Assembly (NCBI GenBank): GCA_021738105.1
Contig: JAIPCS010000212.1
Span: forward strand, 1-5,275
DNA: 5,275 nucleotides
From: Sulfuritalea sp.
GTDB lineage: Bacteria > Pseudomonadota > Gammaproteobacteria > Burkholderiales > Rhodocyclaceae
Reading direction: 5' to 3'
In this document: in pieces, positions 1 through 5,275 of the stretch
Numbering within the stretch: position 1 is the first letter of the stretch
Layout of the letters: each line of letters opens with the position of its first letter
Made by a program: the position numbers and the translations under genes
The notes under the pieces: generated by a model
Database searches by the model: none
The model's input: only the letters and a program-made list of their open reading frames with translations
Told to the model about the DNA's origin: nothing

Positions 1-207
1 ATCGCTGTCGGTACCCACCAGTGCCGACAGTTGGGTGACTGCCGCGATCCCGGTCAACAACGCCAGGGCGCCGACCACCGGCAAGGCCAGCACGCCGGCG
101 TTGTAAATCTGGCGCAGCAGCTGCTCACCCAGCAATGGCCGGCGCAATTCCCGGTGCCTGCTGCCGGCAAACCAGGCCAGCGTGAGGTAGTCGCTCAGTA
201 CGCTCAT
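1..207 (-). CDS. MlaE-family ABC transporter permease, N-terminal part (cut by window edge)
   Basis: This reading frame starts with ATG at 207-205 and stays open for 69 codons to position 1, where the window ends; the rest of the gene lies outside. Residues about 30-55 contain LLRQIYNAGVLALPVVGALA, which closely resembles the conserved start of the first membrane region of MlaE/YrbE permeases (E. coli MlaE has LLVRQLYNVGVLSM at the same place). It is followed by a hydrophobic helix and a Q at the expected loop. Family knowledge: MlaE permeases form the inner-membrane core of ABC complexes that move phospholipids or other lipids between inner and outer membrane, together with MlaF-type ATPase and MlaD-type MCE proteins. 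Those partners would be expected just beyond position 1. The start overlaps the upstream cyclase stop as ATGA, so translation is probably coupled. The family call is fairly secure; the lipid substrate and exact subfamily are unknown. Confidence 0.85.
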   Translation of the reverse strand, partial: MSVLSDYLTLAWFAGSRHRELRRPLLGEQLLRQIYNAGVLALPVVGALALLTGIAAVTQLSALVGTDSD

Positions 208-1991
208 CGTACGACCTGCCCGACCCTGTCGGCCGACCCGGTGAGTGGCGGCGTCCAGCCCCAAAGGTGCGGTGCCTCCGGCTTCGGCGCACCCAGATCG
301 ATCAGTCCGCCGACAAAACCGACAGCAGCGGCCACGTCGTGAGAGCAGATTACCGGATGCGCATACACCTTGGTCAGAGCTTCCAGACGACTGGCAGCGC
401 CTACCGCCTCACCAATAACCGAGAATTCGCGACGCTTGCTCGAGCCGACATAGCCGGCCAGCACTTCGCCGCTTTCGATGCCGATGCCGATGTTCAGCGG
501 TTCGATGCCCTGCTCCGCCAATTCGATGTTGAGTGCTTCGACACGCAGCAAGAGGTTTTGCGCTGCTTCCAGCGCATTGCGTTGCGGTGACGGCAATGAC
601 TGAGGCAGCCCGAACGTCGCCATCAAACCATCGCCGACATATTTATCCACCGCGCCACCGCTCGCTTGAATCGCCTTCGCCGCCGCGGCATGAAAGCGGT
701 TGAGCAGGCTGATCATGGCCTCAGGGGACGACTGTGCGGAGCGCGCAGCAAAACCGCGAATGCCGACAAACATCAGAGTCACGTCGCAGCGCTGGCCATT
801 GGCATCGAGTTGCAGTTCACCACCCAACAAGGCACGCATCACCTGCGGACTGACATGGCCGGAAAACATGGTGCGCAAGGTTTTCCGTTTGCGGAAATTC
901 ATGACGAAATCCCAGCCCTGCCTCGCGAGATAGGCAAGCACCATGATGATGACGATATTCGCCACGCGCAGATAGCTGCCATGCCAGAGCAAAAAGGTCG
1001 AAGTCGCCACCAGCGCCGCTACTCCCGCCGCCAGCACGAAGGCCTTGGGCCAACCACTGCGGCCAAACCAGAACAGCGCAGCCAGGCCGGCCAGCAGCAG
1101 TGAAAGATTTTCCGGCGCGCGTTCGATCAACCCGCGCCCCAGCAGCGAGCGTAGCGTCTGGATATGCACCACGGCGCCCGGTTCGGTGCGACTGCCCGGC
1201 TCCCATGCTGCCAAGGGCACCGGCAGGCGATAGCGCGCCTCGGTAGGCAGCAGGTTGGCCACCACCACCGCGCGACCCCGAACCAATTTATTCACCTTCT
1301 CCTGCTCGCCCTTTTGAATCCAGTCCAGCACCGTGCTTACCGGTGTGTATTCAATGGCGCCACCCACGCTATAGTCGATCATGCCGGAAAGCGAACCCTC
1401 CCGACCCAGATGCCTGGCCATGGCCAGCGCCAGCGGTACTTGCTCTTCTACGGACCGGCAACGACGCTGATTGACGCGCCTCACCGTGCCATCGACATCC
1501 TCACAAATGGCCAGCGAGGCCACCGCTTCCTTGCCAATCGCCTCTAGCAGATCCGGTGCAATCGGGCGCAGGCGATTGCCGACGCCTAGCGGTTGACCCA
1601 CCACCAGCGGTGCCGCGCTGCGTAACAGGTAGATGCCTGAAATCAGGGTGGCGTCGATATCCTTGATCAGAAAATCATAGGAGCGCACCGGCAACGGCAT
1701 GGCCAAACCGACCACGGCCGGCCGGGCTGAAGACAGTCCCGCCAGCAAGGTGCTGAAATGGCGATGCCATAGCGCCGTCGGCTCCGGAATGGTTTCGTAG
1801 GCCGTCTCGTCAAGGCCGATCACCACCACATCGTTCGCCAGCGGTGTCGGTTTGTTGGCGCGCAGCCAACTGACCTGGGCATCATAAAGTGCGCGGTCGG
1901 CAAAACGCAGGCCACGCGTTCCCATCAGGCCCCAGGCGGCGGTGCACACCAGCAGGAAACCGATCAGGATATCGCGGGAATTGCGGAACAT
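204..1991 (-). CDS. CHASE2-sensor membrane protein with degenerate class III adenylate/guanylate cyclase domain
   Basis: With the ATG at 1991 the protein has 595 residues. A membrane helix at about 8-24 is followed by a periplasmic CHASE2 sensor (about 30-290; note DVVVIGLDE at 54-62), three membrane helices (about 296-312, 317-335, 342-357) and a cytoplasmic class III cyclase domain (about 400-545). This is the standard CHASE2-cyclase layout. Retained cyclase residues are K450 (adenine-selecting position), the second metal aspartate D454 in VGDG, S524, and the transition-state arginine R535. Two key positions are changed: the first metal aspartate, normally in FxDIxGF, is G410 (FVGIRGF), and the transition-state asparagine, normally VNxAxR, is G531 (VGAASR). 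The family makes cAMP or cGMP from ATP or GTP, but this copy may be weak or inactive. The frame extends upstream to a TTG at 2069, adding 26 residues. I prefer 1991 because the helix then sits at the N-terminus as usual in the family. Neither start has a clear ribosome site. The gene ends in an ATGA overlap with the MlaE-like gene. Confidence 0.88.
   Translation of the reverse strand: MFRNSRDILIGFLLVCTAAWGLMGTRGLRFADRALYDAQVSWLRANKPTPLANDVVVIGLDETAYETIPEPTALWHRHFSTLLAGLSSARPAVVGLAMPLPVRSYDFLIKDIDATLISGIYLLRSAAPLVVGQPLGVGNRLRPIAPDLLEAIGKEAVASLAICEDVDGTVRRVNQRRCRSVEEQVPLALAMARHLGREGSLSGMIDYSVGGAIEYTPVSTVLDWIQKGEQEKVNKLVRGRAVVVANLLPTEARYRLPVPLAAWEPGSRTEPGAVVHIQTLRSLLGRGLIERAPENLSLLLAGLAALFWFGRSGWPKAFVLAAGVAALVATSTFLLWHGSYLRVANIVIIMVLAYLARQGWDFVMNFRKRKTLRTMFSGHVSPQVMRALLGGELQLDANGQRCDVTLMFVGIRGFAARSAQSSPEAMISLLNRFHAAAAKAIQASGGAVDKYVGDGLMATFGLPQSLPSPQRNALEAAQNLLLRVEALNIELAEQGIEPLNIGIGIESGEVLAGYVGSSKRREFSVIGEAVGAASRLEALTKVYAHPVICSHDVAAAVGFVGGLIDLGAPKPEAPHLWGWTPPLTGSADRVGQVVR
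214..218 (-). promoter_or_regulatory. Ribosome binding site for the MlaE-like gene
   Basis: On the minus strand the bases AGGT lie seven bases before the ATG at 207-205, inside the last codons of the cyclase gene. This spacing fits a short Shine-Dalgarno site. It supports the ATG in the ATGA overlap as the real start of the permease. Confidence 0.5.
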
Positions 1992-2121
1992 GGATTGATT
2001 ATGACATGGGCCAAGCGTGGCAAAAATCGAGGAGGCGAAGCCGACTCTCTTCGTGATACTGTCCGCCAAGCCCGCCCAACTTTCGCTTCACGCATCATCG
2101 GCTTCAGCACGGCGCGCAAGC
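1992..2121 (-). other. Gap between GGDEF-EAL gene and CHASE2-cyclase gene
   Basis: These 130 bases separate the stop of the c-di-GMP gene from the preferred ATG of the cyclase gene. I see no strong hairpin followed by a T-run on the minus strand, so read-through from the upstream gene is plausible. From 2069 the stretch is open in frame with the cyclase gene and could add 26 residues from a TTG start. A CATAAT hexamer (minus strand, 2003-1998) lies six bases before the ATG at 1991 and resembles a -10 box, but no good -35 box is spaced correctly. No separate gene is seen here. Confidence 0.5.
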
Positions 2122-5073
2122 TCAATGGAAACGATCATTCCCCGGCTGGTCGGCTCGCGTCAGGATCGCGCCCAACTCACTGCGAACGAAGCGGCTGGTG
2201 GCCTCGTCCTGGATACAATCCGCGGCGGAAACCGAAAGCAGCAAGCGCTCGGGCGACAGCGGCCGTGAAACCACATAGCCCTGAGCGTAGTCGACACCCA
2301 TTTCGGCCAGCGCTTCAAGCGTCGGCACGTCTTCGACCCATTCGGCGATGCTGATCATGCCCAGGTTGCGACTGAGATCGACGATGGCCTGAACGATGGC
2401 CTGATTGGCCGGATGGGCCAGCAAGTCCTTGACATAGGCGCCGTCAATCTTCAAGGCGTCCGCCGGCAGGCTCCGCAGATAAGAAAACGAGGTATAGCCG
2501 GCGCCAAAATCGTCAAGCGCGAGCTTCGCTCCATATTTACGGATGCCGTCGATGAAATGCCGGGTATTGGATAGATCGTGAAGCGCCACGCTCTCGGTAA
2601 TCTCGATACACAGCCGCTCCACGGTTTTGCCATAGCGCGCCAGGATCGAGAATGCATCGCCGATGAACTTTTCGTCGTTGAGCGATCCACCGCTGAGGTT
2701 GACCGACACATAGCTGGACTTTTTCAGATGCCCGGCATGGGTGCGCAGCCATTCCAGCGTGGTCGTCAGCACCCACTTGTCGATGGTCGCGATGCGGCCA
2801 TTGCGCTCGGCGGCCGTGATGATCTTCCAGGCGGGCAGAACCTGATTGTGCTTGTCGCGCATGCGCAGCAGCACCTCGAAATTGAGCGAGCCATACGGGT
2901 CGCGCAAGGACATGATCGGCTGCACCACCAGAAACAAGCCCTCCGGCTGGGGCATGTCGAGTCGCTGTATGAGTTGCAACTCCTCCCGGTGCTCGTCGAA
3001 CACCGACATGTCCTGCTGATAGATCACCAGATTCCCCTCATGCCCGGTCTTGGCTTCGCGGCAAGCCCGGTCGGCCAGCGAAACCGCTTCGTCCTCCCGG
3101 GTTCCCCGGGCAACCTCGACCAAGCCGATCGAGCACTTCACCTGAAACGCCCGATCGCTCTCGATAAACGGATCCTTGGAGATTTCCAGAATCAGGGAGC
3201 GGCACAACTCCGCAGCTGAATGAATCGCCCCGCCCTGAAACACGATCACAAACTCGTCCCCGCCGACGCGTCCAAGCACCTCACCCCCGACCAGAAGTTT
3301 GTTTACTCGATCACACACCTGGCGCAACACCATGTCGCCGGCAACATGCCCGAACAGATCGTTGATCAGTTTGAAACGGTCAAGATCCAGATAGGCCAGT
3401 GCCATGGTGGTACCGCTGGCAAGCGACTGGTTGGCGCTGTCGAAAGCTTTCTCGATACCACGCCGGTTGAAAATTCCCGTCAGAGGATCGTGGTCGGCCA
3501 GAAAATGCAGCTGTGCCGTCGCCTCGACGCGCAAGGTGATGTCCTGCAGCGACCCTTCGATCCGGTCGTTGACCTGGGTTGCCTTGACCAGAAAGCTGCG
3601 CTGAATGCCCGCGGCATCCACTGCACTTTTTAGCTCGATGTCCTCGTCTTCCGGACTCCCGGCCAGTGCTTTCAAGCGCTCCCAGGCACCGGCCTCGAAG
3701 TCATCCTGCCAGCGCCCGCCATCCTGTGGGTGATGGCCCTGCATGTTCCGGTAAGCAGGATTGCTCTGAATGATCTGCCCGGTTTCATCCAGCGAGAACA
3801 GCCCTATCGGTATCGCCTGATAGGTATCGCGCAAAGCATTCTCAGCCTTTCGGCGTTCCTGCCTTTCCTGCCGCATCTGCTCAGCAATCGCCAGTGCCGA
3901 AAGCAGACTGGACGCCAGAGCGGCCGTTACGCTGTTGACGTTGCCGATCAAGGTTCGAAATCCCAGCGCCGCCGCAACGACTTCGTTGAGGCTCGCCAGC
4001 AAAGCGATCGCCAGGCCCGCGCCATACCAGAGCGCGACCTTGGAGTGGGTCACGATCAGGATGCGGATCAGGAGAAAAACGATCACGATCACCGTATAGG
4101 AACTAAATACCCATAGCATCGGCAGGAAATTCGCGTAGGACAAAATAGCGGCCGCCAAAAACAGAGGTAGACATGACCACTGACTGATGCGTAGCAACAA
4201 TGTGTGTTTTGCCCACTTCAATTCTTCCGCAAACAACCGGCTGAACAGCATGATGGTCAGCAGGTAATACGCAGACATGGTGAACTTGCGGACAGGAATC
4301 ATCCAATCCGGAGAAATACTGTTTTCCAGCCACTGCGTATCCCATCCGGCGGAAAGTGCGGCCATTCGCAAATTGGCTACCAGCCATCCTGCAAACATCA
4401 CATACAACCACTCTCGACTGAGAACGGCGGTCAGCAGCACGAACATCGCCAAAACGATCAGTCCGCCATCCAACAGGCCCGAGTTGCGATGAAACTTGAG
4501 AACAGAAATGGCAAACCGGTCGACAGGCCACAGGGTCACGGTAATGTAGGCTGGACCCGTGTGACTGGCACTGCAAAATACCCGGGTCGCTAATGGCAGT
4601 GGCCCGTACTCGAACGCAAAGCCGGTTTTTGTCGCCTTTATAGAACCCTTGGCACGGACGCGATCTGCCGATCCAAGCGACTGAAGATTATCTGCACGCC
4701 AACAAACCGCATTTAGAGCGTGGCGGGAAGGAAGCTCGACGACCACGGGCCGGGTGCTGGCTGGCAATTGAAACTCAAACCAGAATGGAGCTTCGGAACG
4801 GTGTAAATTGAGATCTGTGGTTTTTGGCGCGTCCGATAGACGCGCTAGCGCCTGCTGAGGAGTCAGCGACTGGTTTTCTTGCTGAAATGCCCTGAACTCG
4901 ACCCGGCTTGCGCCATCCAGCTCGTAATAATTCGGCAGCAGAAAATATGCCAGTAGCGATGCGAGTCCGATAACCAGCGGCACACCGTAAACAGAAAGCC
5001 GGTACAGAAACGTATCGACGGCTGCAATGGTTTGCGATTCGAACGCTTGTCGACTAGTATTTTTTCGAAACAC
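2122..5073 (-). CDS. 7TMR-DISM-type membrane receptor with PAS, GGDEF and EAL domains (c-di-GMP synthase/phosphodiesterase)
   Basis: The 983-residue protein starts at GTG 5073. An in-frame TAA lies about 60 bases upstream with no ATG, GTG or TTG between, so this is the most upstream usual start, although its ribosome site is weak. Order of parts: membrane helix about 27-48; extracytoplasmic domain about 49-198, resembling 7TMR-DISMED2 (FWFEFQLP at 97-104); seven helices about 199-398; short charged coil about 398-415; PAS about 416-516; GGDEF about 520-685; EAL about 706-945. The GGDEF centre is intact (D563, N571, D580, GGDEF at 604-608), but the RxxD inhibitory site is VGGE (595-598). EAL residues are all present: E733 (as EVL), N792, E824, D854, D855, K875, E911, Q931. 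The usual AEGVE reads AEWVE (W912). The protein should make and/or degrade c-di-GMP at the inner membrane in response to an external ligand, possibly a carbohydrate-like one as proposed for DISMED domains. Which activity dominates cannot be read from sequence. It is the first gene of the apparent operon. Confidence 0.93.
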   Translation of the reverse strand: MFRKNTSRQAFESQTIAAVDTFLYRLSVYGVPLVIGLASLLAYFLLPNYYELDGASRVEFRAFQQENQSLTPQQALARLSDAPKTTDLNLHRSEAPFWFEFQLPASTRPVVVELPSRHALNAVCWRADNLQSLGSADRVRAKGSIKATKTGFAFEYGPLPLATRVFCSASHTGPAYITVTLWPVDRFAISVLKFHRNSGLLDGGLIVLAMFVLLTAVLSREWLYVMFAGWLVANLRMAALSAGWDTQWLENSISPDWMIPVRKFTMSAYYLLTIMLFSRLFAEELKWAKHTLLLRISQWSCLPLFLAAAILSYANFLPMLWVFSSYTVIVIVFLLIRILIVTHSKVALWYGAGLAIALLASLNEVVAAALGFRTLIGNVNSVTAALASSLLSALAIAEQMRQERQERRKAENALRDTYQAIPIGLFSLDETGQIIQSNPAYRNMQGHHPQDGGRWQDDFEAGAWERLKALAGSPEDEDIELKSAVDAAGIQRSFLVKATQVNDRIEGSLQDITLRVEATAQLHFLADHDPLTGIFNRRGIEKAFDSANQSLASGTTMALAYLDLDRFKLINDLFGHVAGDMVLRQVCDRVNKLLVGGEVLGRVGGDEFVIVFQGGAIHSAAELCRSLILEISKDPFIESDRAFQVKCSIGLVEVARGTREDEAVSLADRACREAKTGHEGNLVIYQQDMSVFDEHREELQLIQRLDMPQPEGLFLVVQPIMSLRDPYGSLNFEVLLRMRDKHNQVLPAWKIITAAERNGRIATIDKWVLTTTLEWLRTHAGHLKKSSYVSVNLSGGSLNDEKFIGDAFSILARYGKTVERLCIEITESVALHDLSNTRHFIDGIRKYGAKLALDDFGAGYTSFSYLRSLPADALKIDGAYVKDLLAHPANQAIVQAIVDLSRNLGMISIAEWVEDVPTLEALAEMGVDYAQGYVVSRPLSPERLLLSVSAADCIQDEATSRFVRSELGAILTRADQPGNDRFH

Positions 5074-5120
5074 TGGCAGTAGAACCCCGACCGTTTCCAG
5101 CAGCGATTCTACCGCCGAAT

Positions 5121-5150
5121 GTTCCGCACTTTAGCTCATGCTTGCGGAAG
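5121..5150. repeat. Inverted repeat TTCCGCA / TGCGGAA upstream of the operon
   Basis: TTCCGCA at 5122-5128 and its reverse complement TGCGGAA at 5143-5149 form a 7-bp inverted repeat with a 14-base spacer, about 50 bases upstream of the GTG start of the GGDEF-EAL gene. No T-run follows on either strand, so it does not look like an intrinsic terminator. It could be a regulator-binding site or a leader hairpin. With arms this short, chance is possible. Confidence 0.35.
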
Positions 5151-5200
5151 TCCGATGCTGATAATGTGCGCTGGAGGCGACCATACCTGTCGTTCCGCAC
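5121..5200. repeat. Direct repeat GTTCCGCAC, two copies
   Basis: The 9-base word GTTCCGCAC occurs at 5121-5129 and again at 5192-5200, 71 bases apart. The first copy contains the left arm of the inverted repeat in this region. Together with the TGCGGAA at 5143-5149 this makes three occurrences of the same 7-base core within 80 bases. Confidence 0.4.
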
Positions 5201-5255
5201 AAGTCGATTTCCGCGTGATGGGTGTGGAAAAAGAAGTCATAGAGCGGATGTCCGA
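5144..5255. repeat. Near-identical 12-base words GCGGAWGTCCGA, 100 bases apart
   Basis: GCGGAAGTCCGA at 5144-5155 and GCGGATGTCCGA at 5244-5255 match at 11 of 12 positions and are exactly 100 bases apart. They could be parts of a dispersed repeat, remnants of a small mobile element, or coincidence. No complete element with matching ends or a target duplication is visible. Confidence 0.35.
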
Positions 5256-5275
5256 CTTTTCGCCAATTTTGCTCC

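Larger units (their letters stand above)
5074..5275. other. Upstream region of the operon, no gene assigned
   Basis: These 202 bases are about 53% GC. On the plus strand a frame starting at ATG 5119 stays open to the window end (52 codons, with the stretch VDFRVMGVEKEVIERMSDF). On the minus strand a frame ending in TAA at 5133-5131 is open from the window edge (47 residues, including VGHPLYDFFFHTHHAEIDL). At least two further frames are also open over most of the stretch. They cannot all be genes, third-base composition does not separate them (57% against 53% GC by hand count for the first two), and I recognise no family. The region should hold the promoter for the leftward operon, but I find no convincing -35/-10 pair. 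Short repeated motifs are listed separately. Confidence 0.4.

Noticed and set aside
666..1103. Plus-strand open frame of 145 codons
   Set aside because: It is antisense to the cyclase gene and rich in Q, R and H, as expected of the reverse strand of a GC-rich gene.
817..1206. Minus-strand open frame of 129 codons inside the cyclase gene
   Set aside because: It lies wholly within the well-supported cyclase coding region in another frame and its residues match no family I know; it is a shadow.
1998..2026. Sigma-70 promoter with CATAAT as -10 box for the cyclase gene
   Set aside because: At a 17-base spacing the -35 position reads TTTTTG, a poor match, so I do not list it as a promoter.
2036..2053. 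Small hairpin CGAAG / CTTCG in the gap between the two receptor genes, as a terminator
   Set aside because: The stem is only 5 bp with an 8-base loop and no T-run follows on the minus strand.
2578..3219. Plus-strand open frame of 213 codons
   Set aside because: It is antisense to the GGDEF-EAL catalytic part, which has intact motifs in its own frame.
4103..4576. Minus-strand open frame of 157 codons over the sensor part
   Set aside because: It is out of frame with the membrane helices of the receptor, which are clear and continuous; its translation shows no helix pattern or motif.
5068..5121. Shared MFR beginning of the two receptor proteins and of the plus-strand frame at 5119
   Set aside because: Three residues are too short to mean common origin; the following sequences differ.
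1..5275. tRNA, rRNA, CRISPR array, complete insertion sequence or riboswitch
   Set aside because: No repeat-spacer pattern, no transposase frame, no matching terminal repeats and no recognisable RNA fold were found; the window is almost fully coding.

Overview
The window looks like a piece of a proteobacterial chromosome, probably a beta- or gammaproteobacterium. The basis is its moderately high GC (about 60% in the rows I counted in the left half, falling to about 50% near 4100-4300), the domain types present, and the MlaE-type permease. I cannot name the genus. All supported genes lie on the minus strand, so the transcription unit reads from right to left.

From upstream to downstream there are four regions. 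(1) At 5074-5275 is about 200 bases of leader or intergenic DNA with short repeated motifs. It is open in several frames, and I could not assign a gene to it. (2) At 5073-2122 is a 983-residue membrane c-di-GMP enzyme with the order 7TMR-DISM-type sensor, PAS, GGDEF, EAL. Both active sites look intact, but the GGDEF product-inhibition site is missing. (3) After a 130-base gap with no clear terminator, 1991-204 encodes a CHASE2 sensor fused to a class III nucleotidyl cyclase domain. The cyclase domain lacks two residues normally needed for catalysis, so it may be a pseudo-cyclase. (4) Its stop codon overlaps the start of a MlaE-family ABC permease (207 to beyond position 1). Only the first 69 residues of that permease are in the window, and it is easy to miss because the gene is cut by the window edge.

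Read together, this is a putative signalling operon. A c-di-GMP-turnover receptor and a CHASE2/cyclase-like receptor sit directly upstream of, and the second is translationally coupled to, a component of a lipid (Mla-type) transporter. The most interesting points are the degenerate cyclase centre and its coupling to the MlaE-like gene. Together they suggest a receptor that regulates envelope lipid transport, perhaps without making cAMP. That functional link is inference from gene order. The domain assignments and missing residues are read directly from the sequence.
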